From: Chryseobacterium sp. SORGH_AS_0447
GTDB lineage: Bacteria; Bacteroidota; Bacteroidia; Flavobacteriales; Weeksellaceae
Assembly: GCF_030818695.1 (NCBI RefSeq)
Contig: NZ_JAUTAR010000001.1
Location: 2,598,501-2,662,500 of the forward strand
Direction: 5' to 3'
DNA length: 64,000 bases
A program made the translations under genes and the position numbers. The notes beneath the pieces were generated by a model. It searched no databases. It was given only the letters and a program-made list of their open reading frames with translations, and had not been told where the DNA came from. This document shows positions 52,165 through 60,479 of this stretch, piece by piece (within the stretch, counting starts at the first letter, position 1; every line of letters begins with the position of its first letter).

Positions 52165-52872
52165 ATGAAAAAAACTATTAATGTGTCTAACCAGGGAGCT
52201 ACCCTGGATACAGGCAGAAGAAATTTTTTGAAGCTGAGCGGTGTAGGTCTGGCAATGGCAGGTCTTACCTTTATCGGTTGTGAAGATAAGGATTTCGAAT
52301 TCGTAGACGTAAATGTTTTCGATCTTGGAAAAGGAGACGTAGGGATCCTGAATTATGCCTACGCATTGGAACAGTTGGAAGCTGATTTCTATACAAAAGT
52401 GGTTAACAATTTCTATTCAGGAATTTCAAATGCTGAAAAAGAGATCTTTACCGATCTTTATCATCACGAAGTAGTCCACAGAGACTTCTTTAAGGCAGCG
52501 ATCAGCGGTGCAACATCTAATGTATTGCCGACTCTTGAGTTCCAGTATCCGAATGTAAACTTTAACGACAGAAATTCCGTACTGGCAACAGCAAAAGCGC
52601 TTGAAGATACAGGTGTCGCAGCTTACAACGGTGCCGGAAAGTACATCACCAACCCTGATTATCTTGTAATTGCCGGGAAAATTGTTTCTGTAGAAGCCAG
52701 ACACGCTTCTGCAATCAGAAACCTGATCAACCCGGGAACGGCAGCATTTTCAGGAGACGATGTGATTGATTCAAACGGACTGGATCTTGCTAAAGAGCCG
52801 AAGGATATCGTATCGGTAGCAGGAGGATTTATCAAAACGCCTTTCACTTGGAAAGAGCAGGGAATCGGTTAA
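52165..52872 (+). CDS. Exported ferritin-like protein with Tat-type lipoprotein signal
   Basis: This 235-aa protein has the twin-arginine motif RRNFLKLSGVGLA (residues 18-30) followed by a lipobox-like TFIGC, so it is probably a Tat-exported lipoprotein. The core is a four-helix diiron bundle: Glu in LEQLEADFY, ExxH in HHEVVHRDF, Glu in KALEDTGVAAY and ExxH in SVEARHASAIR. It belongs to the ferritin-like group that includes the plant desiccation-related protein PCC13-62. The role could be iron or oxidant handling at the envelope. The second ferritin-like gene follows 24 bases after it. Confidence 0.88.
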   Translation: MKKTINVSNQGATLDTGRRNFLKLSGVGLAMAGLTFIGCEDKDFEFVDVNVFDLGKGDVGILNYAYALEQLEADFYTKVVNNFYSGISNAEKEIFTDLYHHEVVHRDFFKAAISGATSNVLPTLEFQYPNVNFNDRNSVLATAKALEDTGVAAYNGAGKYITNPDYLVIAGKIVSVEARHASAIRNLINPGTAAFSGDDVIDSNGLDLAKEPKDIVSVAGGFIKTPFTWKEQGIG

Positions 52873-52896
52873 TTATTCACTTCAAAAAATTACATT

Positions 52897-53712
52897 ATGA
52901 ACATTCTTAAACTATTAGATAAGCTTTCTGACGATAAATTTTTCACTACAGAAACATCAAGATTAGAAACCCTTACGAATATTTCATCATTCGGAAAAAA
53001 AGCGGCTGTGGCTGCACTTCCGCTTGGACTTGGTACTTTAATGAGTACACCGGCAAAAGCGGAAACCGTAGATACCCAGAAAAATGCAGCATATTTTAAA
53101 AGTGCATTGACGGATGCTTTACAATTGGCATTGGTACTGGAATATCTGGAAGATGAATATTACAGAATAGGATTGAACGTTGCAGGATTAATCCCAAGTT
53201 CTGACAGAACGGTTTTCCAACAAATTTCAAAGCACGAGACGGCTCACGTAGCATTTCTAAAAAATACACTGACTTCTTTAGGAACAACACCTGGAGCCAA
53301 ACCGACCTTCGACTTTACGGCACAAGGAAATTTTACTCCTTTTACTAATTATAGCCAATTCTTAATTCTTGCTCAGGCATTTGAAGATACCGGTGTAAGA
53401 GCTTATAAAGGGCAGGCAGGAAACGTAATGTCTAATAAAACCGTATTGCAGGCTGCTTTGCAGATCCACTCCGTAGAAGCAAGACATGCTTCACAGGTAA
53501 GGAGAATGAGAGCGAATAAAGGTTGGATCGAACTAGCCAACGGAGGCAATATGCCTGCGGCAACCAATCCGGTATATGCTGGGGAAGATAATGTAACCCA
53601 GGCCGGTTTCAACACCAGTACTTTGTTCGGAGCAGCAGCCGGTTCTGCAGCATACGACGAAATTTTAAGTGGTAGCGACGCTCAGGCGATTGCATCTTTG
53701 TTCATCGTTTAA
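52897..53712 (+). CDS. Second exported ferritin-like protein
   Basis: This 271-aa protein shows the same diiron pattern: Glu in VLEYLEDEYY, ExxH in KHETAHVAF, Glu in QAFEDTGVRAY and ExxH in SVEARHASQVR. The N-terminal 32 residues are polar and are followed by a hydrophobic stretch ending in TPAKAE, a likely signal cleavage region, but no twin-arginine motif is visible. It may be exported as a partner of the preceding Tat protein. The C-terminal tail (about 215-271) is Ala/Gly rich. The two genes form one transcript ending at the terminator 53733-53765. Confidence 0.87.
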   Translation: MNILKLLDKLSDDKFFTTETSRLETLTNISSFGKKAAVAALPLGLGTLMSTPAKAETVDTQKNAAYFKSALTDALQLALVLEYLEDEYYRIGLNVAGLIPSSDRTVFQQISKHETAHVAFLKNTLTSLGTTPGAKPTFDFTAQGNFTPFTNYSQFLILAQAFEDTGVRAYKGQAGNVMSNKTVLQAALQIHSVEARHASQVRRMRANKGWIELANGGNMPAATNPVYAGEDNVTQAGFNTSTLFGAAAGSAAYDEILSGSDAQAIASLFIV

Positions 53713-54097
53713 GCGATCCTTAATTTTAGCTGTTATCCCTTTCTGTCTCAGAGAGGGATTTTTTTATTGTAAGAATGAACAGGTATTTCTTACTATTAAA
53801 TAAATGAAACCTCCTAGCCTTTTAACAGAAAATATAATATTATGAAATCCTGATAAAGATTTATTAAAGTGGTTTATGTATTCATCAAGAACAAAACCCT
53901 AACCGTAAGGAAAGGGTTCAGTACATTTAAAATTTGAAATATGGTAATGTTAACTGTTCAAAGATACCGCTTGCTGAACGTTCTTTTTATGACCCGAATC
54001 AGTTTTATTCCCAAATCATTGATTTAATTAGATTGTTTGGGTAGATATTTCATTCTGATCGGTTGTGGTATGGTTTAGAATTTGATGTAAACAGGGT
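53713..54097. other. Intergenic region after the ferritin-like pair
   Basis: This 385-base gap contains the terminator at 53733 and a small hairpin (aaccct/agggtt near 53896-53920). No credible gene was found before the short ORF at 54098. Confidence 0.5.
53733..53765 (+). terminator. Terminator of the ferritin-like gene pair
   Basis: The arms atccctttct (53735-53744) and agagagggat (53750-53759) pair with one mismatch and lead into a T-run. Confidence 0.75.
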
Positions 54098-54259
54098 ATG
54101 AAAACAAATAAATATTGGTCTGAATTTTTTAAAAACAGATCTAAAAAAATCAAGCCTTCTACAACAGTAAAAGAAGGGGCAAAAGTCCTGGCTGTGGGTG
54201 TTTTCGCATTATTGGCTTTGGGATTTTTTACAACATCTCAAAGACTGAATGCAGGATAG
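54098..54259 (+). CDS. Possible 53-aa membrane protein
   Basis: From ATG 54098 the frame encodes a basic N-terminus (MKTNKYWSEFFKNRSKKIKP), a KEGAKVL segment, one hydrophobic helix (VLAVGVFALLALGFFTTSQ) and a short end, stopping at TAG 54257. The layout is like a small single-pass envelope protein. It is isolated, and a hairpin with a T-run lies 110 bases downstream. No family was recognised, so the call is tentative. Confidence 0.45.
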   Translation: MKTNKYWSEFFKNRSKKIKPSTTVKEGAKVLAVGVFALLALGFFTTSQRLNAG

Positions 54260-54323
54260 TAGGAATTCTATATTAATTTTATCAATAACTATCTTAGCAG
54301 ACGATAAATAATAATATTTTTAC

Positions 54324-54331
54324 TATATTTG
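54324..54331 (+). promoter_or_regulatory. -7-like box ahead of a short terminated segment
   Basis: TATATTTG matches TAnnTTTG. No clear -33 TTG is present. The terminator at 54371-54398 would end a transcript of about 60 bases. Confidence 0.3.
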
Positions 54332-54370
54332 TATATCGAAATAATTTTTTTTCATCATTTGTGTTTTTTT

Positions 54371-54398
54371 AGGCTCCTATTCGTAGGAGCCTTTTTAT
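54371..54398 (+). terminator. Rho-independent terminator
   Basis: A 9-bp stem, aggctccta (54371-54379) with taggagcct (54384-54392), encloses the loop TTCG and is followed by TTTTATTT on the plus strand. On the minus strand an A-run follows, so it serves plus-strand transcripts. Confidence 0.8.
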
Positions 54399-55106
54399 TT
54401 ACGTGACTCTCAGTCGGTTACTCGCCGAAACCCAGTTTATTTTACCGCACTTTTTGCATGAGCCTGCATTTCCCGGTTGCTTCTCTTCAGTATAGCCGCA
54501 AAATGTACAGGAATAGTATCCTTTTTTGGGAATAGTTTTCAGAGGATTTTCCAAAGATCCCGGCATTGTCGGAAGCCCGTATTTCACTTTTTCGTCTTCA
54601 AAAAAGAACACGCTGATCTCTCCGGAGCTTTCTTCAATAGCTTTTTCAACCTGTCCTAAATGAGACACGCCGTTTAATCTGAGTTCGGCAAAAAATTCGT
54701 CGCTTCCCAGATTTTCTTTTTTAAAGTTTTCAATTGAAAATTCGCCGTCATCGATCAGACAGATGCATTTGCCTTCGATTAACTCTTCAAATTTTTTGTT
54801 TTTTGCAATTAAATATGTGATAACGGTATATAAGCAGATGATTACGGCAAAAACAATAATTGATGAAACAACTCCTACTTCTTTGTAAAACATCGGATCT
54901 CCTGCAGCTGACCCCAGACCGATAATTACTACCAACTCGAAGATGGACAATTGTTTCACTCCCCTTTTCCCTAAAACACGGAGTCCGACTACAATTGTAA
55001 TGAACATGATTACGGTACGGATGACGATTTCAAGAATAAAGGGCCATTCTTCCTGGCCCAACAATAATTCTTTCCAGTCAAATTCTAAGAGAAATTCGGA
55101 CAGCAT
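54399..55106 (-). CDS. DUF421/YetF family membrane protein with C-terminal zinc ribbon
   Basis: This 235-aa protein has three membrane helices in the first 100 residues, the YetF-type GLRVLGKRGVKQLSIFELV signature, and a soluble DUF421 core (about 105-185). An extra C-terminal zinc ribbon follows: Cys pairs in SCTFCGY and SCKKCGK (about 200-220). The family is of unknown role and is often tied to spore or envelope stress in other phyla. The zinc ribbon is an unusual addition. Confidence 0.87.
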   Translation of the reverse strand: MLSEFLLEFDWKELLLGQEEWPFILEIVIRTVIMFITIVVGLRVLGKRGVKQLSIFELVVIIGLGSAAGDPMFYKEVGVVSSIIVFAVIICLYTVITYLIAKNKKFEELIEGKCICLIDDGEFSIENFKKENLGSDEFFAELRLNGVSHLGQVEKAIEESSGEISVFFFEDEKVKYGLPTMPGSLENPLKTIPKKGYYSCTFCGYTEEKQPGNAGSCKKCGKINWVSASNRLRVT

Positions 55107-55305
55107 AGGGATTGTTTAAGTTCCGAACTTCAAAAAATACGCCAAGCATAAGAATTGCTTAATGCTATTTATTGATTGTTTGACGTAAACTTTGTTGTCG
55201 TTAACTTATTTTCACTCTGCAAAAAAAGGGGAAGAAATTTATACGGAGTTTCTTTAAAATAAAAATTTGATTAAAATCAGGGACTGTTAAGTGATGTTGA
55301 AAGAA

Positions 55306-55340
55306 AAAACTTTCGGCATCCAGCGCCCTCCTTCCCTCTT
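55306..55340 (+). repeat. Dispersed repeat family A, copy 7
   Basis: AAAAACTTTCGGCATCCAGC followed by GCCCTCCTTCCCTCT is a divergent member of the family, next to the stop of the acetyltransferase gene. Confidence 0.55.
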
Positions 55341-55355
55341 AAAATCGTCTCTGTA

Positions 55356-55892
55356 TTATTTTTTCATCCATTCTTCGCGAAGGATAGCATAAATTACGTC
55401 ATCAACCCATCTGTTTTTCCAGAACAGGCTTTTTATGAAATGTCCTTCTTTACGGAAGCCGATACGCTCCATTAATCTGATGGAATCTGAATTATCCGGA
55501 TCAACGGAAGCCATAATCCGGTGTTTACCAAGATCATTAAATAGGAAATCGATCACTCCCTGCAAGGCTTCGGCAGCGTAGCCTTTACCCTGAAAATCTT
55601 TATTTAAAGTAATACCCAGCTCAACCTGAAGGTTTTCAGCTCCAAAAAAATGAATTCCGATATCTCCGATCACAGCTTCAGTTTCCCTGTCCGTAATCAG
55701 TACCTGGTACCAGCTTTCCGGCTGATTGAATTCTATTTTATTCCTTTGGATAAAACTTTCCACATCCTCCCGACTTTCAGGAATCCAGCTCTGGAATTTG
55801 TTGGCTTCCGCATCTGAACGGTAAGCAAAAATATTTTGTGCATCATTGAAGTTTAGATCCCGTAGAAATAATCTTTCCGTATAAAGTTGCAT
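55356..55892 (-). CDS. GNAT family N-acetyltransferase
   Basis: The 178-aa protein starts with MQLYTERLFLRDLNFNDAQ, the usual opening of the RimJ/RimL-like group, and has the acetyl-CoA loop DFQGKGYAAEALQG and the late SIRLMERIGFRKEGHF. The ATG at 55892 is preferred because the longer reading from 56033 overlaps bioA. The substrate is unknown; ribosomal protein or amino-group acetylation is typical for this branch. It lies 34 bases downstream of bioA on the same strand. Confidence 0.88.
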   Translation of the reverse strand: MQLYTERLFLRDLNFNDAQNIFAYRSDAEANKFQSWIPESREDVESFIQRNKIEFNQPESWYQVLITDRETEAVIGDIGIHFFGAENLQVELGITLNKDFQGKGYAAEALQGVIDFLFNDLGKHRIMASVDPDNSDSIRLMERIGFRKEGHFIKSLFWKNRWVDDVIYAILREEWMKK

Positions 55893-55926
55893 AATCGTGC
55901 TGTATTTCTCTGCAAAAATAAGATTA

Positions 55927-57207
55927 TTATTGATCCCGAACTTCCAGCTCGTCGAGAACTTCCGTAATATTTCGGTACACGACGTCCAGCTCTTCCGGTG
56001 TAATGCAGAATGGCGGCACAAGATACAATACATTTCCCAATGGACGCATAATGATTCCTCTTGTTAAAAATTCCCGGTAAGCCACTTTCCCGATCTCATT
56101 AAAATACGAGGTATGGCTGTTGTTTTTAATTTCCCACGCCAGGATTGTTCCGGTTTGTCTTACCTGTTCAACCTTCGGATGGTGCATCAGATGCTTTGAG
56201 AAGATATGATGTTTTTCACAAATGGTCTCTACAGCATTCACCGTTTCTTCTTTCAGCAATAGTTCCATGCTTGCCAATGCCGCCGTACAGGCTAAAGGAT
56301 TCGCGGTAAAAGAATGCCCGTGGAACAGGGTTTTATAACGGTCGTCCGACAAGAAAGCTTCAAAGATCCGACCTGAAGCAGTAGTAATTCCCATCGGCAT
56401 CGTTCCGCCGGTCAGCCCTTTCGAAAAGCACATGATGTCAGGCTGCTCTGCAAGATAATCGGCAGCAAACAGTTTCCCCGTTCTTCCAAAACCGGTAAAC
56501 ACCTCATCTTGGATCATTAAAATATCATGCTGCCTGCAAAACCTCATCAGCTCTGATAAATCTTCCGGCCTGTGCATCAGCATTCCCGCAGCGCCCTGTA
56601 CCAAAGGTTCGTAAATGAAACAAGCCAGTTCCTCTGCATGTTTCTCAATAATCGATTTGAGCTCATTCAAATTCTCCGAAGTCGGCGGATCAATGAAAAC
56701 AACTTCAAAAAGCATTTCGCCGAAAGGTTGGGTCCAGGCACTTCTTCCGCTTACCGACATGGCTCCGAAAGTATCCCCATGATAAGCATTTTTGAAAGCC
56801 AGGATCTTGGTCTTCTTTTTTCCTGTATTGTAGGCAAACTGGATGCACATTTTCAGGGCAACTTCCACCGCGGTCGATCCGTTGTCGGAATAAAAAACCT
56901 TCTCCTGATTTTTCGGCAGCAGCTTCAGTAGATTTTCAGAAAGCCGTATTGCCGGTTCGTGGGTAAAGCCAGCGAAGATCACCTGTTCCAGGGTATACAG
57001 CTGTTCAGATACCCTTTTTGCGATGTATGGATTGGCATGCCCGTGAAGGGTTATCCACCACGAAGAAACCACATCCATATACCTTTTCCCAGTCTCATCA
57101 AAAAGGTAGATTCCCTGTCCTCTGACGATAGGAATATCTGGTTCGGCAGTTTTCATCTGCGTATAAGGATGCCAGTTAACGGCACGGTCGCGTTCGGATA
57201 GATTCAT
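55927..57207 (-). CDS. bioA: Adenosylmethionine-8-amino-7-oxononanoate aminotransferase
   Basis: This protein of about 426 aa is a class III aminotransferase. The PLP lysine is in MCFSKGLTGGTMPMG, and the family motifs WHPYTQMKTAEPD, VVSSWWITLHGHANPYI, HGDTFGAMSVSGRS and LFHGHSFTANPLA are all present. BioA makes 7,8-diaminononanoate with SAM as amino donor. The ATG at 57207 (MNLSERDRAVNW) is chosen; the longer reading to 57291 reads into a tandem repeat. It is separated from bioB by about 490 bases of repeats but lies on the same strand. Confidence 0.95.
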   Translation of the reverse strand: MNLSERDRAVNWHPYTQMKTAEPDIPIVRGQGIYLFDETGKRYMDVVSSWWITLHGHANPYIAKRVSEQLYTLEQVIFAGFTHEPAIRLSENLLKLLPKNQEKVFYSDNGSTAVEVALKMCIQFAYNTGKKKTKILAFKNAYHGDTFGAMSVSGRSAWTQPFGEMLFEVVFIDPPTSENLNELKSIIEKHAEELACFIYEPLVQGAAGMLMHRPEDLSELMRFCRQHDILMIQDEVFTGFGRTGKLFAADYLAEQPDIMCFSKGLTGGTMPMGITTASGRIFEAFLSDDRYKTLFHGHSFTANPLACTAALASMELLLKEETVNAVETICEKHHIFSKHLMHHPKVEQVRQTGTILAWEIKNNSHTSYFNEIGKVAYREFLTRGIIMRPLGNVLYLVPPFCITPEELDVVYRNITEVLDELEVRDQ

Positions 57208-57220
57208 GTGTTGGCTAGTG

Positions 57221-57393
57221 ATGGATTTGTGGGTTTGTTTCAATGTTAGTTTATTGATTTGATTGATGTGAATGAAGGGGTGAATGGTCAATTGTCAATG
57301 GTGAATAATGGATTTGTGGGTTTGCTTCAACATTAGTCTATCAATTTAATTGTTTAGAATGAATGAGTGAATGGTCAATTGTCAATGGTGAAT
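57221..57393 (+). repeat. 87-base imperfect tandem duplication upstream of bioA
   Basis: Unit 1 (57221-57307) and unit 2 (57308-57393) both begin ATGGATTTGTGGGTTTG and end TGAATGGTCAATTGTCAATG plus GTGAAT. The middle parts differ at several positions. The ends carry the same TGGTCAATTG element as the repeats at 25395-25752. Confidence 0.75.
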
Positions 57394-57608
57394 TTTAAGT
57401 CATAAGTTGAGAATTAATCTTCAATGCAAATTGATACATGATAAATTTAAATAGAAGCAGAAATTAAAGTTTTCGCTTTTTTAAAGCATAATCAAAATAA
57501 ATTTCAATTTGAATTCATCCTTTAACATTGATCATTGTCCACTGACGATACCAGATGTCAAACAGTAACAAAATCACCGTAACATAAAGTGTAGAACATG
57601 AGTTCAAA

Positions 57609-57643
57609 AATTGACCATCCACAATTAACTATTAACTATTAAC
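57609..57643 (+). repeat. Dispersed repeat family C copy near bioB
   Basis: AATTGACCATCCACAATTAA followed by CTATTAACTATTAAC resembles the ATTGACCATTCACAATTCAC units at 25395-25752. Confidence 0.55.
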
Positions 57644-57701
57644 AATGCCCGATGCCGAACAACTAACGAAATTACCGCATCACGAATCACCGAAAACCTC
57701 T

Positions 57702-58676
57702 CTAAGATTGACGACTCATCGGCTTTAACCCCAGCGTATGAAAAAGCTGAAGGTCTTCAGAAACACCCGGATTCGGCGTTACCAGAAGTGTTTCCCGTTC
57801 TCCCGTAAAAATAGAATTGGCGCCGGCCATAAAGCACCAGCCCTGTTCAAATTCCGTCATTTCGATTCTTCCTGCGCTTAGCCGAACCATGGAGGATGGC
57901 ATAATGATCCTCGCAGTGGCGATCATTCTCACCATTTCCCAGGTATTTGTTTTTTCATTGTCCTGAAGCGGTGTTCCGGCTACTCTTGCCAGTGCATTGA
58001 TCGGAACGGATTCCGGATGTTTCGGCATTGTGGCAAGGGTCAGAAGCATGGATATTCTGTCTCGGTGCGTTTCTCCCAGACCGATAATACCACCTGAGCA
58101 AACCGTAATTCCGGCCTTCCGGACATTGTTGATGGTGTTGATCCTGTTATCAAAAGTACGGGTCGAAATGATTTCTTCGTAATATTGCTCCGAAGTGTCT
58201 AGATTATGGTTATAAGCATACAATCCTGCTTCCTGAAGGCGGACAGCCTGTTCTTCCGTAAGCATTCCCAAGGTACAGCAGACTTCCATTCCGAGTTCGT
58301 TTACGCCTTTTACCATATCGATCACCCGGTCAAAATCCCGGTTGTTTCTCACTTCTCTCCAGGCGGCGGCCATGCAGAAACGGGAAGATCCGCCTTCTTT
58401 TGCTTTTTTGGCGTGTTCGATCACCTGTTCGGTGGGAAGCAAAGCCTGGACTTTAATGTTGGTGTGGTAACGCGCCGCCTGTCCACAGTACGAACAATCT
58501 TCAGGGCAGCCCCCGGTTTTGATGGAAAGCAGGGTCGACATCTGGATTTCCTCAGGATTGTGCCATTCCCGGTGAATGGTAGAAGCTTTATAAATCAGTT
58601 CAAGAAGCGGAAGATGGTAGATTTCCTCGATCTCTTCTTTGGCCCAGTCGTTTCTCAATGCAGTTTTATTGGTCAT
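57702..58676 (-). CDS. bioB: Biotin synthase
   Basis: This 324-aa radical SAM enzyme has the CxxxCxxC cluster ligands Cys57, Cys61 and Cys64 in TGGCPEDCSYCGQAARY. The second cluster region and the late MLPS/ARIIMPSSMVRLSAGRIEM are conserved. It inserts sulfur into dethiobiotin. It overlaps bioD by 11 bases, a sign of translational coupling. Confidence 0.97.
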   Translation of the reverse strand: MTNKTALRNDWAKEEIEEIYHLPLLELIYKASTIHREWHNPEEIQMSTLLSIKTGGCPEDCSYCGQAARYHTNIKVQALLPTEQVIEHAKKAKEGGSSRFCMAAAWREVRNNRDFDRVIDMVKGVNELGMEVCCTLGMLTEEQAVRLQEAGLYAYNHNLDTSEQYYEEIISTRTFDNRINTINNVRKAGITVCSGGIIGLGETHRDRISMLLTLATMPKHPESVPINALARVAGTPLQDNEKTNTWEMVRMIATARIIMPSSMVRLSAGRIEMTEFEQGWCFMAGANSIFTGERETLLVTPNPGVSEDLQLFHTLGLKPMSRQS

Positions 58677-59307
58677 TTTTAATGGTTTTTACAATACGTT
58701 CTATATTTTCTTTTGTTATGTTTTCCATATCCGGAATTTTGATAATTTCTGTATCCGGCGGAATATTTTTACAGATCACACTCTCCGTATCCGGTGGAAA
58801 ATTTCCGTTGAGAATGATATATCGGATTTTAATTCCTTTCTGTACCAAAGCCATCATCGACAGCAGGGTATGGTTAATGCAGCCGAGATAATTCCTGATG
58901 ACGAGAGCAACCGGGATATCCAGCTTTTCGATCAGATCAATCATGTATTCATAATCGTTCAGTGGAACCATCAGTCCTCCGGCCCCTTCCACGATGAGAT
59001 GATTCCGGGTTTCAGGAAGATGTATTTTGTTTAAATCAATCATAATTCCTTCTTCTTTTGCCGACTGATGCGGGGAGGCTGCCAGCTTAAAACGGTACGC
59101 TTCGGGATTACAAAAAACATCTTCACCGACCCAGGTTTTTATTTTCATTGAATCTGAAAAATCAAGATCTCCCGATTGTACAGGCTTCCAGTAATCTGCA
59201 TTGAAATATTTTGTCAATACAGCCGAACAGACCGTTTTTCCGATCTCTGTACCGATTCCGGTGATAAAAAGAGCTTTATGTATTGGTCCGGATAATTTTT
59301 CTTTCAT
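58666..59307 (-). CDS. bioD: Dethiobiotin synthetase
   Basis: This 213-aa P-loop enzyme has the Walker A-like GIGTEIGKTVCSAV at residues 16-29, and the family's KPVQSGDLD and VEGAGGLMVPL. It forms the ureido ring of dethiobiotin from diaminononanoate, CO2 and ATP. It overlaps bioB by 11 bases and follows bioF by 65 bases. Confidence 0.95.
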   Translation of the reverse strand: MKEKLSGPIHKALFITGIGTEIGKTVCSAVLTKYFNADYWKPVQSGDLDFSDSMKIKTWVGEDVFCNPEAYRFKLAASPHQSAKEEGIMIDLNKIHLPETRNHLIVEGAGGLMVPLNDYEYMIDLIEKLDIPVALVIRNYLGCINHTLLSMMALVQKGIKIRYIILNGNFPPDTESVICKNIPPDTEIIKIPDMENITKENIERIVKTIKNDQ

Positions 59308-59372
59308 ATTTTTAATTCATAAATATTCATTTTGCTGAATCACAATTCTAAAAAGCAATTGTTTTTTTAGCT

Positions 59373-60479
59373 TTACTTAAATTCTTTAATAATTCTTGTG
59401 AGGTTAATGATTTCATCTTCTCCGTTAAAGCTATGCAGGCAGATCCGTAATCTTTCAGCTCCCGCTCTCACGGAAGGACTGAAGACCGCATACGTGAGAA
59501 AGCCATTCTCATGTAAAGCACTGTTTAATGCCCTCAATTGATAATTATCGGGAATTATGATGGCCTGGATGGGACTGTTGGCTGAAGAAGGACTTTCAAG
59601 CTTTTGGTTACGGAAAATCCGGATCGTATCCTGAAGCTTATGGGAAAGATCTTTATTGGCTTTCATAAAATGATAGCCTTCCCGAATACTCATCCATAAA
59701 AAATCTTGTGCAGAAGTGCTGTAAATAAAAGGGGAAGCAAAGTTCACTAAGTACGATCTTATCAAATGGCTGATCAGGATTGCTGCGCCGTGGCTTCCCA
59801 ATGCTTTTCCATAGGTGATAACGGTTGCCAGCACTTTACTTTGCAAGCAATGCTGATCGATCAGACCGTAACCGAATACGCCGAAAGCATGGGCTTCATC
59901 GACAATCAGTCCTGCATTGTACTTTTCTGCAATTTCAGCGATTTCCTTTAGCTGTGCGATATTTCCGTCCATCGAATAGAGGCTTTCGATGGCGATGTAG
60001 CAGGTTCCGGTCTGCCTTTTTAAAATCTCCTCCAGGTCATGACCGTCATTATGTCTGAATTTCAGTTTTTTGGCATTCGACAGTTTACAGGCATCATGCA
60101 CCGAACGGTGAATCTGTTCGTCCACAATGATAGTATCATGGCGGGTCAGCAATGTAGAAAATAAAGCAAGGTTGGCATTATAGCCTGACGAAAAAAGCAG
60201 CGATGCCTCATATTGGTGTTCGTTGGCAATAAAACGTTCTGTATCTTCAACGATCCTGCTGTTTCCGCTGATCAGCCGCGAACCGGTGCTTCCTGTAAGC
60301 AATTCCGGATTTTCGGTAATGTTTTTCAGAAGTATATTTTGAAAATCTTTGTTTCCAGCCAATCCCAGATAGTCGTTGGAGTAAAAATCGATTCCCGGCT
60401 GTTTAGATTTCAGTATTCTCAATGTTCCCTCCTGCTGCCTTTTCTGTAAGGCTTCCTGAAAATAAGAATCACTGAACAT
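59373..60479 (-). CDS. bioF: 8-amino-7-oxononanoate synthase-like PLP enzyme
   Basis: This 368-aa alpha-oxoamine synthase has the PLP lysine in VITYGKALGSHGAAI and the motifs FYSNDYLGLAG, GSTGSRLISGNS and IVDEAHAFGVFG. In the biotin setting it should condense a pimeloyl thioester with alanine. Its start overlaps the end of the diiron gene (60469-61095) by 11 bases, so the two are coupled. Confidence 0.93.
   Translation of the reverse strand: MFSDSYFQEALQKRQQEGTLRILKSKQPGIDFYSNDYLGLAGNKDFQNILLKNITENPELLTGSTGSRLISGNSRIVEDTERFIANEHQYEASLLFSSGYNANLALFSTLLTRHDTIIVDEQIHRSVHDACKLSNAKKLKFRHNDGHDLEEILKRQTGTCYIAIESLYSMDGNIAQLKEIAEIAEKYNAGLIVDEAHAFGVFGYGLIDQHCLQSKVLATVITYGKALGSHGAAILISHLIRSYLVNFASPFIYSTSAQDFLWMSIREGYHFMKANKDLSHKLQDTIRIFRNQKLESPSSANSPIQAIIIPDNYQLRALNSALHENGFLTYAVFSPSVRAGAERLRICLHSFNGEDEIINLTRIIKEFK

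Larger units (their letters stand above)
57208..57701. other. Repeat-rich region between bioB and bioA
   Basis: This 494-base gap inside the biotin gene set holds an 87-base tandem duplication (57221-57393) and a further TTGACCAT/ATTAAC repeat (57609-57643). No terminator hairpin with T-run was seen, so bioA may still be read from the bioB transcript, or may have its own promoter in the repeats. Confidence 0.55.

Noticed and set aside
57208..57291. N-terminal extension of BioA
   Set aside because: The extra codons come from the tandem repeat; the family start is MNLSERDRAVNW at 57207.
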